A DNA stretch of 60,849 nucleotides from Chryseobacterium gleum. Its GTDB lineage: Bacteria > Bacteroidota > Bacteroidia > Flavobacteriales_D > Sanyastnellaceae. Below, in pieces: positions 26,319 to 35,575 of this stretch. The position numbers were made by a program, and so were the translations under genes. The stretch spans positions 1-60,849 of the forward strand of contig CAMCVP010000012.1 in NCBI GenBank assembly GCA_945881835.1, in the 5' to 3' direction. Under the pieces are notes generated by a model that saw only the letters and a program-made list of their open reading frames with translations, did no database searches and was not told where the DNA came from. Numbering within the stretch: the stretch's first letter is position 1; every line of letters begins with the position of its first letter.

Positions 26319-26657
26319 ATGAAAAACATATTCATGCTTGCTTTATGCATGCTTTCTTTCGGCGCGTATGCGCAAACAAAAAACACAACTGCAAATTTCT
26401 GGGTAGCCGGGGCGTGTGGTATGTGTGAAACCACCATTGAAAAAGCAGTTGATGTGAAAGGCGTAGTCGCTTATGATTACAACCTGACCACGCATCGATT
26501 AGAAATTACTTTTAATCCGACGAAAATTACGCTTGACAAAATTCATTCGCTGATCAATGCCGCCGGATACGACACCGAGAAGTCGAACGCAACCGATGCG
26601 CAATACGATCGCGTGCATGGCTGTTGCAAGTACAGAAGCATGGAACCGCACAAATAA
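26319..26657 (+). CDS. Exported heavy-metal-associated (HMA/MerP-like) protein
   Basis: A 112-residue protein with signal peptide (ending AYAQ) and one HMA domain. The metal-binding loop reads ACGMCETTIEKA (CxxC near residues 33-36), followed by the beta-alpha-beta pattern GVVAYDYNLTTHRLEITFNP and DKIHSLINAAGYDTE. The C-terminal extension carries a further HGCCKY pair. The family binds Cu(I) or Hg(II) and hands it on; being exported, this one acts in the periplasm. It lies 3 bp upstream of the TonB receptor gene, with which it must be co-transcribed. Confidence 0.9.
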   Translation: MKNIFMLALCMLSFGAYAQTKNTTANFWVAGACGMCETTIEKAVDVKGVVAYDYNLTTHRLEITFNPTKITLDKIHSLINAAGYDTEKSNATDAQYDRVHGCCKYRSMEPHK

Positions 26658-26660
26658 ACT

Positions 26661-28916
26661 ATGAAGTACATTGTTGCACTCATCGCATTTTTTTCAATCG
26701 TTACGATTGGAAATGCACAAGTCAAGGGCGTTGTTCTTGACGATGAAGGAAACCCCGCGTATGCGTTGGTCTATTACAAAGGCACACAACTCGGAACTGT
26801 TACGAATGCCGAAGGGGAATTCTCCATTGGTGTTCCGAAAGAAGCGAAATGGCTCATGGTCACTTCAACCGGTCACTACAGCGATTCACTTTTTATTGAC
26901 CCGGGATTGGGTACAATCAGAGAAGTGAAATTCAATCTGCGCGAAAACAGCACACTCGGAACTGTGCACATCGACGAGCACGACGGAGGAACACACATCA
27001 ACGGAAAAGATCCGCAGACGTTTCAAGTCATGAACGAAAAAGAATTGTGCAAAGCAGCATGCTGCAGCCTTTCCGAAAGCTTTGAAACTAACGGTTCGGT
27101 AGACGCATCGTTCACCGATGGAATAACAGGAACCCGTCAGATTAAAATGTTGGGATTAGATGGAAAGTATACCCAAATTCTTTTCGACAATATGCCCGCA
27201 GTTCGTGGAATTTCAAGCACATTGGGATTGAGCTTTCTTCCTGGACCGTGGATCAATTCCATTTCCATTGCGAAAGGCGCAGGTTCTGTTGTGCACGGAT
27301 ATGAAGGCGTTACTGGACAAATAAACGTAGCGCACAAAGCGGCGGCTATGAAAGAAAGTTTGTTCTTGAATATGTATGCGAGTTCGGCAGGACGCTACGA
27401 AACGAACATCCTTTCGAATCAGGCCATTGGTGAAAAATGGAACTATCAATTGCAAGCGCACGGTTCAAGTTCACAGAAGTTATACGACACGAACAGTGAT
27501 GGATTCTTAGACAATCCGCTTTTCAAAAACTACTTGCTCCGCAACGCATGGCAATATACAGGAGCAAAAGGATTGCGCGGTGAATACGGATTCTCTTATG
27601 GACAATTCAACACCGAGAGCGGACAAATCAATTACTACCGCAACCAAGGAGTCGTGCCGTTCACGCCTTGGATTTCTAATTCGCAAACAGAGCACGCTGA
27701 ATTCACAGCGAAGACCGGATATATGTTCGATGAACACGGACACAAAAGTTTAGGAAGTCAGATTAACATTGGCTACAACAAACAAAATGCGCTTTACGGA
27801 ATCCGCGTATACGAAGGTGTTCAGAAGAGTGCGCGCGTGAATTTATTATTCGCCAATGAAATGGCTGAAGGTTATAACATTACTGCAGGTCTATCTGCTA
27901 CAGCAGACGACTACCGCGAATCGTTGACTTCATTCATTGGAAATTTGAATCGTGTTGAAACCACCTACGGTGTATTCGGAGAGCTGAATGCGAATCCAAC
28001 AGAGAAGCTTCAAATCGTTGCGGGTATGCGTGCAGATGAAAACAATTTATACGGATTAATTCTCACGCCTCGCATTCACGCGCGTTATTCCATCACTGAA
28101 AAAACAAGTGTGAAGATTAGTTCCGGAAAAGCATACCGTTCGCCACAAATGGTAGTCGACCATCTTTCTGCCCTTGCGGGAAATAGAACGTGGAATTTAC
28201 CCATTCTTCTCGGAACCGAATATCCATTCGGTTTTGAAATGGAAGAAGCCGTGAACAGTGGAATTGTGTTGGTTCACAACACGAAGTTGTTTCACCGTAC
28301 TGCGACTTTCACACTCGATGCTTTTCACACCAACTTCCAACACCAATTGGTTGCAGATTACGAAACAGCGGGAACTTTTTCCTTGTATAATTTATCTGGA
28401 AGAAGTTTCGCGAATGCGGTTCAAACCGACTTCACCTTCAGTCCCATTAAACGAAGTGAAATTCGATTGGCCTATCGCTGGCTCGACGCACAAACGACCT
28501 ATACCGCTGGCTTGAAAGAACGTCCACTTGTTGCTAAGCATCGCGTATTCATTAACCTCGCTTACGCCACAAAGGAAAACGCTAAATCGCAAAAATGGAA
28601 TTTTGATTTCACCGCGCGTTGGTTAGGTCCGCAACGCTTAGCAAATCAGACCAACGTAGAAATTGCAAGCAGCATTTACAGTCCGGCCTATTGGACCTTG
28701 AATGCGCAGGTTTCCTTTTTCGTGAAAGAGAACTTGGAGTTTTATGCGGGCGGAGAAAACTTAACTGGGTACATGATTCATCATCCAATTCATTTAAGTG
28801 AAAATCCTTCGTCGGAATTCTTCGATGCCTCGCAAGTATACGGCCCTATGTTCGGTGCGAATTACTACGTGGGTTTGCGTTGGAGAATTGGTCAGGCAAC
28901 CAAAACAGCAAAATAA
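26661..28916 (+). CDS. TonB-dependent receptor, heavy-metal (copper-type) subgroup
   Basis: 751 residues: signal peptide (ending GNAQ), carboxypeptidase-like regulatory domain (about 22-100; VKGVVLDDEGNPAYALVYYKGT), plug (about 120-230) and a 22-strand-type barrel to the end. The plug begins ELCKAACCSLSESFETNGSVD, a Cys-rich version seen in receptors that sit beside HMA and HYC_CC_PP genes, suggesting a metal or metal-complex substrate. It spans the outer membrane and is energised by TonB-ExbBD, which are not in this window. The order HYC_CC_PP, HMA, receptor in one direction is a recurring Bacteroidota arrangement. Confidence 0.9.
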   Translation: MKYIVALIAFFSIVTIGNAQVKGVVLDDEGNPAYALVYYKGTQLGTVTNAEGEFSIGVPKEAKWLMVTSTGHYSDSLFIDPGLGTIREVKFNLRENSTLGTVHIDEHDGGTHINGKDPQTFQVMNEKELCKAACCSLSESFETNGSVDASFTDGITGTRQIKMLGLDGKYTQILFDNMPAVRGISSTLGLSFLPGPWINSISIAKGAGSVVHGYEGVTGQINVAHKAAAMKESLFLNMYASSAGRYETNILSNQAIGEKWNYQLQAHGSSSQKLYDTNSDGFLDNPLFKNYLLRNAWQYTGAKGLRGEYGFSYGQFNTESGQINYYRNQGVVPFTPWISNSQTEHAEFTAKTGYMFDEHGHKSLGSQINIGYNKQNALYGIRVYEGVQKSARVNLLFANEMAEGYNITAGLSATADDYRESLTSFIGNLNRVETTYGVFGELNANPTEKLQIVAGMRADENNLYGLILTPRIHARYSITEKTSVKISSGKAYRSPQMVVDHLSALAGNRTWNLPILLGTEYPFGFEMEEAVNSGIVLVHNTKLFHRTATFTLDAFHTNFQHQLVADYETAGTFSLYNLSGRSFANAVQTDFTFSPIKRSEIRLAYRWLDAQTTYTAGLKERPLVAKHRVFINLAYATKENAKSQKWNFDFTARWLGPQRLANQTNVEIASSIYSPAYWTLNAQVSFFVKENLEFYAGGENLTGYMIHHPIHLSENPSSEFFDASQVYGPMFGANYYVGLRWRIGQATKTAK

Positions 28917-28942
28917 ACGTCTTACTATCAAACCCTTACACC

Positions 28943-31696
28943 ATGCGTTACCTCTTACTTCTATTATTCAGTACAATTGCATTGAGTTCATTCGCTCAAT
29001 TTAACGTGTCAGGAATAACGCCTCAGAGCAATCAAGTTGCCAATGCACCTTGTAACTCGAATATTTCAATGTCATTCTCTGCCCTTACAGCTCCAACTTC
29101 TAGCCCTGGACCGGGAGAGATTGTACAAATTATTGAAGGAACAAATTTCAACACATATCAATTTTCGGTTATTGTAGATTGGGGCGATGGCACTTCCGGT
29201 CAATACAACGGAACAATCTCAACCCCAGGGACTGCCGTTCAGGCAACGCAGCCAGCATATCACTTCTACCCTGCTGCGGGAAATTATATTGTAACGACCA
29301 CTCTTTTTTACACTGGACCTAGTTTTGAGTTCGCCTTCCAAAACACAGTAAACGTATTCATTGTGCCATGCCTTCAAGTATACGCCTTTATTGGGGTTGA
29401 CTGCGATGGAGACGGAACGAACGAGCAGAGTATTAACACACCGCTTGATGCATCGGCTACCAACATTTCTATCCTGAGTTCACAAGCCATTACCCTCAAT
29501 TCCGGAAGTGTTACAACTATTTTCGGCATGCAGCCAGGACAAATTCAGATTGAATTGGATTCAATATGGCTTTTGGAAAATGGATACTTCATGAATGCCA
29601 ATTCCTACAACGCATTTTATTTTCCGGGAAGCGGAATCTATACCATCTCTATTCAACTGAATTGCATCGACACTCCGCCGTGTGCAACGAGTATTGTGCA
29701 AACCTATTTACCGAATAACGGCTTCGCATTTTCCACAACATCGAACAGTAGCATTTCCAATTTTCAATGGACCATCACACCCCATGATCAAAATGGGCAA
29801 GCCATGAACAGTGCTTTGTTCTCGTCGCAAAATGCCTATTTGACAAGCACCTTTGGCGTAGACTATGTCGTTGCATGTTTGAGCGCAACCTTCAACGACG
29901 GTTGTGTCTTCAATACATGCGATACCTTCCAAGTGGCTTCAGGAGTGTTGTGTACAGGAGGATATGTTTTTTGCGATGGAAACAACAACGGGGTGTATGA
30001 GAGTGGCGAGTACGTCCTTTCAAACGCACCTGTAACTGTAACAAATCTAGAAAATGGAAATAGCATTTCCATTACTACAAATACCGCCGGTTACTACAGT
30101 GCAGATATCGCAGGATTTTCAGGTGATTCACTCACTGTATCCATTAACCCAAATTACTTGGCGAATATGGGATATACGACTTCTTATCCTGTTATTGACA
30201 TTATCGGATTAGATTGTCAATCGGGAGGATCACAAATGCTAAATAGCATTCCTCTTCAATGCGCTGACTTTAATCCTTATCCATACTTGTGTTACAGCGG
30301 TTACATCTTCTGCGATGCCAACGGAAATGGCATTCAAAACGTGGGTGAAGCTCCTTTGATGGGAGCGCCGATCACCCTTGGTTGGACAACAACGAATTCA
30401 GCAAGTGTTACCGTATATTCAGATTCAAGCGGATACTTTCATTACTGCGGTTCTATCTACGGTGTGACGAGTTTAGCTATGGCAACTGTAAGTTCAGCGT
30501 GGTTGTCTGACAACGGTAGCACATTGCCGAATAACAATAACATCTTCACTATTCTAGGATCTACATCTTACATCACGCAGCCGCTGTCTATTGGTGTATT
30601 CTGCGCGGGTAACGTCACAGCATGCTCAGATTTATGGACAACTGTAACACCTTGGGTGGGTTACTATCAAAACCAAACAGCAATCATTCGTTTGAACTGG
30701 GGAAACTACGGTCCGGGAGGAACACCATACACCCTAACCTTGAACTGGCCATTTGGGGTTAACCTCGTTACTTCTTCGATTCAGAATCCGAATTATGTCA
30801 TCAGCGGAAACTCTATCACTTGGACCATCAATTCTACACAGACTTCATTCTCTACTACTGACTTTCTCTACTTCACTGTTCCAAGCGGAATCTTAAACGG
30901 AGAACAACACATGTTCACTTCAACCATAACATCTTCCAACGGAACCGATTGCTACGAAGGAAATAACAGCGGAGGACTCATGCAGATTGTAGGAAACAGT
31001 TACGACCCAAATGATAAAACAGTTTTCAAAAAATCATTCTACGAAATGGTCGGTAATGGCTTCCAAGAAAGCACTATTGCATACGGATTTGATGATGAAT
31101 TGGAATACACCATTCGCTTTCAAAACACGGGAACAGCGCCTGCTCAAAACATTTACATCATCGATACCCTTGACACGGAACTAGACTGGTCTACCTTCCA
31201 ACTACTCAACACCACACATGAAATGAATGTGGTAAACTTAGGCAACGGCATTCTTCGATTTGAATTCAACAATATTTGGCTTCCAGATAGCAGCGTAAGC
31301 CAAGAGTTAAGTCAAGGGCATTTAACCTTCCGCATTCGCGAAACTCCAGGCAACGAGATCTACAGCGAAGTAACCAACACGGCATACATCTTCTTCGATT
31401 GGAATCCGGCTATTATCACGAACACCACTTACAACATGAACGACTACATTGAATTCGTGGGTGAAGAAAATGCATTCCGTGTGGAAGCCTTTCCAAATCC
31501 AATGCAGAATGAATTGACGTTGAAAGTAGAAGGGAAATTCAATTACGAAATCCACGATTTAACTGGAAGAAAACTCACGGAAGGAATGGGTGTAAATCAA
31601 ACTACGATCAACACCGAATCACTTGCGACAGGAACTTATCTTCTTTCCGTTTACGTGAATGGGGTTATGCAGACAGGTAAGGTTGTAAAATACTAA
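28943..31696 (+). CDS. Large secreted T9SS protein with PKD-like and DUF11/DUF7619-like domains
   Basis: About 917 residues from the ATG at 28943 (MRYLLLLLFSTIALSSFAQ), chosen because it gives a clean signal peptide; the frame is open 21 codons upstream, overlapping the receptor gene. Visible parts: a PKD-like segment near the N-terminus (VIVDWGDGTSGQYNG), two SdrD-B-like segments (GYVFCDGNNNGVYESGEYVL near residue 345 and GYIFCDANGNGIQNVGEAPL near residue 455), a DUF7619-type domain (YDPNDKTVFKKS, LEYTIRFQNTGTAPAQNIYI, IFFDWNPAIITNT), and a T9SS type A sorting domain (AFPNPMQNELTLKVEG to the end). Proteins of this plan are exported and surface-associated; no enzymatic role is evident. It overlaps the end of hemH by 32 bp. 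Confidence 0.8.
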   Translation: MRYLLLLLFSTIALSSFAQFNVSGITPQSNQVANAPCNSNISMSFSALTAPTSSPGPGEIVQIIEGTNFNTYQFSVIVDWGDGTSGQYNGTISTPGTAVQATQPAYHFYPAAGNYIVTTTLFYTGPSFEFAFQNTVNVFIVPCLQVYAFIGVDCDGDGTNEQSINTPLDASATNISILSSQAITLNSGSVTTIFGMQPGQIQIELDSIWLLENGYFMNANSYNAFYFPGSGIYTISIQLNCIDTPPCATSIVQTYLPNNGFAFSTTSNSSISNFQWTITPHDQNGQAMNSALFSSQNAYLTSTFGVDYVVACLSATFNDGCVFNTCDTFQVASGVLCTGGYVFCDGNNNGVYESGEYVLSNAPVTVTNLENGNSISITTNTAGYYSADIAGFSGDSLTVSINPNYLANMGYTTSYPVIDIIGLDCQSGGSQMLNSIPLQCADFNPYPYLCYSGYIFCDANGNGIQNVGEAPLMGAPITLGWTTTNSASVTVYSDSSGYFHYCGSIYGVTSLAMATVSSAWLSDNGSTLPNNNNIFTILGSTSYITQPLSIGVFCAGNVTACSDLWTTVTPWVGYYQNQTAIIRLNWGNYGPGGTPYTLTLNWPFGVNLVTSSIQNPNYVISGNSITWTINSTQTSFSTTDFLYFTVPSGILNGEQHMFTSTITSSNGTDCYEGNNSGGLMQIVGNSYDPNDKTVFKKSFYEMVGNGFQESTIAYGFDDELEYTIRFQNTGTAPAQNIYIIDTLDTELDWSTFQLLNTTHEMNVVNLGNGILRFEFNNIWLPDSSVSQELSQGHLTFRIRETPGNEIYSEVTNTAYIFFDWNPAIITNTTYNMNDYIEFVGEENAFRVEAFPNPMQNELTLKVEGKFNYEIHDLTGRKLTEGMGVNQTTINTESLATGTYLLSVYVNGVMQTGKVVKY

Positions 31697-32684
31697 CCAT
31701 AGCATCAATCCACACCTCCGAGTCATTTAAACTTGGAACGAGTTGAACCAATTCGCCGCCGTGTTCTTCAAAAAGCTCTTGGTATTCTTCTCCAATTTCA
31801 ATGGTTGTTTCCAGACAATCTGCAACGAAAGCAGGAGAAAATACCAAGAGTTTTTTCGCTCCCTTATCTCCCAATTCCTTAATGATGTCGTCTGAAAAAG
31901 GTTCAATCCATCCTTTGCCTAAGCGGCTCTGAAAACAAACTGTGTATTCACTTTCTGAAAGTCCTACTCCCGCTGCAATTGCGCGAGCCGTAGCATAACA
32001 CGTCGCCTTGTAACACATGTGATTCTCTTCGTTAATCTCATGCTCGCAACTGTGATTGCGACACTTGTTATCGTCGTACAATTTGTCTAACTGACGTTCA
32101 GGCAATCCGTGAAAACTGAACAGCACACGATCATATTCCTTCAAATCGAATTGCTTCGCATTGTCTACGTATCCTTGAATGTACAAGGGCTCGTCGTAAA
32201 ACTGAGAAATCAAAACAACTTCCGGAATGCTCCACCACTTGGAAACAATGTTCATCACTTTTTCATGCACACTTCCAGTTGTAGCAGATGCGTATTGCGG
32301 GAACATAGGCAACACCACAATCTTCTCTGCACCCCACTCTTCTATCTCGCGAAGAGCGTTGTCTATACTCGGAACCTGATAGCGCATAGCCAAAAAAACT
32401 TTCGTTTCGTTTTCATCAAAACGCGCTTGCAATTGCTCCTTGTTTCTCTTTCCATAATGAATCAACGGTGAACCATTTTCCGTCCAAAGTTTCTTGTAGA
32501 TCGCAGCACTTTTTCTGTGACGGAAAGGAACAATAATCCCATTCACCAAGATGGCTCTTCCAACAGCAGCCACATCAATAACGCGGGGGTCATTCAAGAA
32601 CTCTGTTAAATATCTGTAAACAGCACCTGGTGTTGGTGCATCGGGTGAACCCAAGTTCACAAGAAGAATAGCGGTCTTTTTCAT
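31665..32684 (-). CDS. hemH: Ferrochelatase
   Basis: HemH inserts ferrous iron into protoporphyrin (or coproporphyrin) in the last steps of haem synthesis. About 339 residues with the standard start MKKTAILLVNLGSPDAPTP; an ATG two codons upstream (32690) is also possible, and the frame is open further to 32714. Family marks are the catalytic His in FSFHGLPERQLDK near residue 190, CYATARAIAAGVGLSESEY, and FQSRLGKGWIEPF. The C-terminal 11 codons overlap the 3' end of the convergent T9SS protein gene by 32 bp. It acts in the cytoplasm or on the inner membrane face. Confidence 0.95.
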   Translation of the reverse strand: MKKTAILLVNLGSPDAPTPGAVYRYLTEFLNDPRVIDVAAVGRAILVNGIIVPFRHRKSAAIYKKLWTENGSPLIHYGKRNKEQLQARFDENETKVFLAMRYQVPSIDNALREIEEWGAEKIVVLPMFPQYASATTGSVHEKVMNIVSKWWSIPEVVLISQFYDEPLYIQGYVDNAKQFDLKEYDRVLFSFHGLPERQLDKLYDDNKCRNHSCEHEINEENHMCYKATCYATARAIAAGVGLSESEYTVCFQSRLGKGWIEPFSDDIIKELGDKGAKKLLVFSPAFVADCLETTIEIGEEYQELFEEHGGELVQLVPSLNDSEVWIDAMVSILQPYLSA

Positions 32685-32740
32685 TTTCATTTCGTCTGCA
32701 AAGGAAAACAACATTCTTTAACCTCCAATGTTCAATGTTG

Positions 32741-32748
32741 TATCTTTG
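32741..32748 (+). promoter_or_regulatory. -7 promoter box of the yicC-gmk-nadD operon
   Basis: TATCTTTG matches TAnnTTTG exactly, 17 bp before the yicC ATG. No clear -33 TTG is visible at the usual distance. Confidence 0.5.
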
Positions 32749-32765
32749 CATGCAAAATTGCACAC

Positions 32766-33635
32766 ATGCTAAGATCTATGACCGGCTACGGTAAAGCCGA
32801 ACTTCAGAAAGAAACCAAAAAGTTCTCCGCTGAAGTGCGCTCGCTAAACAGCAAAGGACTAGACTTAAGCGTTCGCGTTCCAAGTGTGTATCGCGACAAA
32901 GAGCTGGAATTGCGTTCAACGTACGGAGAGCTTGTCATTCGCGGAAAATCAGAGGTTTCCATTTATATCGAAAACAACAGCGGCGAAAAGCGCATGCACC
33001 TCGACACCGACTTGATGAATTCGTATTACAACGAACTTTCAATTTGGAAGGAAGGAAAAGACCTCGGTTCAGCCGACATCTTAGCCACGCTTATGCGCAT
33101 GCCTGAAGTCATGAAGTTCGATCAGGCAGAGCCTACGGAAGACGAATGGAACAGCATTGCTGCATTGGTAAAACAAGCATTCGATCTTTTCGAAAACTAC
33201 AGACAAGCCGAAGGCGCGAAGCTTCAAAAAGAATTTGAAATGCGCATTGCGAATATTCTTCGTTTGCGTGAAGACCTTATTGCGCCTATGGAAGAGCGCA
33301 AGGAAAAAACCAGAGAGCGCATTAAAGTGCAATTGGATGAATTGGTGGGGAAGGAAAAAATAGACGAGAACAGATTCGAGCAGGAGTTGATTTATTATTT
33401 GGAAAAACTCGATGTGTCGGAAGAATTGCAACGTTTGCTTTCGAATTGCGAAATGTTCAACGAAGAATTAAACGGTGGTGCGCAAGGAAGAAAACTTGGA
33501 TTTATTTCTCAAGAAATCGGAAGAGAAATCAACACCATTGGCTCGAAAGCCAACGACGCTACTATGCAACGCATGGTTGTAGAGATGAAGGACGAACTGG
33601 AAAAAATAAAAGAGCAAATCAACAATGTTCTCTAG
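32766..33635 (+). CDS. yicC: YicC-family endoribonuclease
   Basis: 289 residues with the family opening MLRSMTGYGKAE and closing NTIGSKANDATMQRMVVEMKDELEKIKEQINNVL. YicC-type proteins are metal-dependent endoribonucleases involved in RNA turnover and stationary-phase survival. The YicC_N domain covers about residues 1-155 and the DUF1732 domain about 205-289. It overlaps the guanylate kinase gene by 11 bp; yicC-gmk neighbours are common across bacteria. A -7 box lies 17 bp upstream. Confidence 0.95.
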   Translation: MLRSMTGYGKAELQKETKKFSAEVRSLNSKGLDLSVRVPSVYRDKELELRSTYGELVIRGKSEVSIYIENNSGEKRMHLDTDLMNSYYNELSIWKEGKDLGSADILATLMRMPEVMKFDQAEPTEDEWNSIAALVKQAFDLFENYRQAEGAKLQKEFEMRIANILRLREDLIAPMEERKEKTRERIKVQLDELVGKEKIDENRFEQELIYYLEKLDVSEELQRLLSNCEMFNEELNGGAQGRKLGFISQEIGREINTIGSKANDATMQRMVVEMKDELEKIKEQINNVL

Positions 33636-34209
33636 TCAAGTAACCGGAAAAGCCATTATTTTTTCTGCTCCAAGTGGCGCGGGTAAAACAACGCTTGTCC
33701 GCTACTTACTCTCAGAGCCCGCGCTCATGCTAGCGTTCAGCGTTAGTGCTACTTCGCGTGAAAGACGCGGAGAAGAAATAGACGGAAAGGATTATCACTT
33801 TTTGTCGAACGAAGAATTTCAAAATAAAATAGACAACAACGAATTTGTAGAGTGGGAAGAAGTCTATGCGGGAACGAAATACGGAACATTGAAAAGCGAA
33901 GTGGAACGCATTTGGAAAAGCGGAAAACATGTGATCTTCGACGTTGATGTTGTAGGCGGACTTCACCTCAAAGAAATTTTCCATCATCGTGCATTGGCTG
34001 TCTTTGTTCAGCCTCCGAGTGTAGATGCGTTAATTGATCGCTTGAAAAACAGATCCACAGAATCGGAAGAAAAGATTGAACAACGCATTGCGAAAGCCGG
34101 ATTGGAATTGACATATGCCGATAAATTCGATGTGCGTTTGGTGAACGACAAACTCGATGTTGCGAAAGCGGAAGCATTGAAGTTGGTGAACGATTTCCTT
34201 GCCGAATGA
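33625..34209 (+). CDS. gmk: Guanylate kinase
   Basis: Gmk phosphorylates GMP (and dGMP) to the diphosphate with ATP. At 194 residues it has the expected length, with P-loop FSAPSGAGKTTLVRYLL near residue 13, GMP-binding SVSATSRERRGEEIDGKDYHF near residue 40, and the lid region VDALIDRLKNRSTESEEKIEQR. The ATG at 33625 lies within the end of yicC, and its stop overlaps the nadD start by 4 bp (ATGA), so all three are translationally coupled. Confidence 0.96.
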   Translation: MFSSQVTGKAIIFSAPSGAGKTTLVRYLLSEPALMLAFSVSATSRERRGEEIDGKDYHFLSNEEFQNKIDNNEFVEWEEVYAGTKYGTLKSEVERIWKSGKHVIFDVDVVGGLHLKEIFHHRALAVFVQPPSVDALIDRLKNRSTESEEKIEQRIAKAGLELTYADKFDVRLVNDKLDVAKAEALKLVNDFLAE

Positions 34210-34799
34210 ACATCGCGCTTCTCTTCGGTTCCTTCAATCCCATTCACAACGGGCATCTCGCCATGGCGCATGCAGCGCTGCAATCGAATAAATGCGACGA
34301 AGTCTGGTTCGTCGTTAGTCCGCACAATCCGCTGAAGTCGCGGAACACCCTGGCCCCTGCTAATGATAGAGCGCACATGGTTTCACTCGCAATTCAAGAC
34401 GAAAGCAAGTTTAAAATTTGCACCGTTGAATTCAATATGCCAACGCCGTCGTATACAATTCATACCGTTCAAAAACTAAAACGACATTTCCACGAACATG
34501 TCTTTTTTCTTTTGTGTGGAACGGATGTTGTGCATTCTCTTCCAGCTTGGTACAAATACGAAGAGCTCATTCAAAGTTTGAAATTCCTCGTTTGTTCCCG
34601 CGAGATTGAAAATCAATTTGCAAGTCATTCGTTGGTGCAAGAATATTCGGAACAGTTTGAGTTTATTGCTTTTGAACCGCTTGAAGTTTCTTCAACACAG
34701 ATAAGAGAAACCCTTGTGAATACTGGAAATTCGACTCAAGTCACTGAGCAAGTTTTGGCTTTCATACTCAGCCAGGGGTTATACGGGAGCAATGGGTAA
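34206..34799 (+). CDS. nadD: Nicotinate-nucleotide adenylyltransferase
   Basis: NadD joins nicotinate mononucleotide and ATP to form nicotinate adenine dinucleotide in NAD synthesis. The 197-residue protein opens with the nucleotidyltransferase motif FGSFNPIHNGHLAMA (two His of the GHxGH-type site) and has CGTDVVHSLPAWYKYEEL and SSTQIRETL (the ISSTxIR motif) in the expected order. It overlaps gmk by 4 bp. An inverted CATTCT-type repeat element begins 23 bp after its stop, at the left side of a cassette around the next gene. Confidence 0.95.
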   Translation: MNIALLFGSFNPIHNGHLAMAHAALQSNKCDEVWFVVSPHNPLKSRNTLAPANDRAHMVSLAIQDESKFKICTVEFNMPTPSYTIHTVQKLKRHFHEHVFFLLCGTDVVHSLPAWYKYEELIQSLKFLVCSREIENQFASHSLVQEYSEQFEFIAFEPLEVSSTQIRETLVNTGNSTQVTEQVLAFILSQGLYGSNG

Positions 34800-34821
34800 G
34801 AGAGGTTAAGCGAAGGGAAGA

Positions 34822-34935
34822 TTTTTATCTCATTCTCATTCTGTTTGTCACTCTCACTCTTTAACATTTCTCAAATTACAAAGACTCTTTAAGAAACAGA
34901 AACAGTAGGAGAATGAGAATGAGAATTATAAAATA
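34822..34935. repeat. CATTCT-type inverted element, copy 1
   Basis: Begins CTCATTCTCATTCTGTTT and ends AGAATGAGAATGAG, forming a long imperfect stem around a core containing AAGACTCTTTAAGAAACAG. The core is the reverse complement of that in copies 2 and 4. It lies directly left of the ogt gene; GTAAGAGAGGTTAAG precedes it. Confidence 0.7.
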
Positions 34936-34950
34936 CTAGAAACAGCAAGA

Positions 34951-35409
34951 ATGAATTCCTATCAAATCAGCCATCATTTCAAAATCGGGTATTTGCATTT
35001 ATTCTCCGACGGAACAAACATCACACGTGTTGATTTTGCCGATGAACAATTGAAGGAACAACGTTCGTGTGACATCTTAGAAACTGCGAAGAAGCAATTG
35101 CATGAATACTTCGCGAATACCCGTCAAACATTCGACTTACCGTTACTTCCTTCCGGAACCGAATTCCAGAAAAAGATTTGGGAAATACTCCTTCAAATTG
35201 AATTCTCAGAAACGAAATCCTATGAATGGGTTTCCCTTCAATATGGAAATAAAAAAGCCATTCGCGCAGTTGGACAAGCCATCGGGAAAAATCCAATTGC
35301 GATTTTTGTTCCTTGTCATAGAGTGATTGGGAAGAATGGCGCGCTTACTGGGTTTGCGGGAGGGCTAGAGCGGAAGGAGTCGCTGCTGAATTTAGAGAAT
35401 TCGTTATAG
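34951..35409 (+). CDS. ogt: Methylated-DNA--protein-cysteine methyltransferase
   Basis: A 152-residue suicide DNA-repair enzyme that moves the methyl group from O6-methylguanine to its own cysteine. The active-site motif VPCHRVIGKNGALTGFAGGLERK is near residue 120, with the preceding helix GNKKAIRAVGQAIGKNP; the short N-terminal domain is typical of Ogt/MGT. The gene is bracketed by two CATTCT-type inverted elements in opposite orientation (34822-34935 and 35418-35545), themselves bordered by GTAAGAGAGG/CCCTCTCTCAAC-like sequence. This gives a cassette-like unit of about 770 bp. No partner repair gene is near. Confidence 0.92.
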   Translation: MNSYQISHHFKIGYLHLFSDGTNITRVDFADEQLKEQRSCDILETAKKQLHEYFANTRQTFDLPLLPSGTEFQKKIWEILLQIEFSETKSYEWVSLQYGNKKAIRAVGQAIGKNPIAIFVPCHRVIGKNGALTGFAGGLERKESLLNLENSL

Positions 35410-35417
35410 GGAATAGT

Positions 35418-35545
35418 TTTATCTCATTCTCATTCTCCTACTCATTCTGTTTCTTAAAGAGTCTTGGCAATCAAAAAATTGTTAAAGAATGAGAAACAGT
35501 AAGAGAATGAGAATGAGTTTCTAAAACAGTAGGAGAATGAGACTA
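35418..35545. repeat. CATTCT-type inverted element, copy 2
   Basis: Starts TTTATCTCATTCTCATTCT and ends GTAGGAGAATGAGA. Its core GTTTCTTAAAGAGTCTT, then CAATCA-A-rich-ATTGTTAAAGAATGAGAAACAG, is nearly the same as copy 4. Orientation is opposite to copy 1 across ogt. CTTACCCTCTCTCAAC follows it. Confidence 0.7.
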
Positions 35546-35575
35546 TATCCTTACCCTCTCTCAACATAAAATCTC

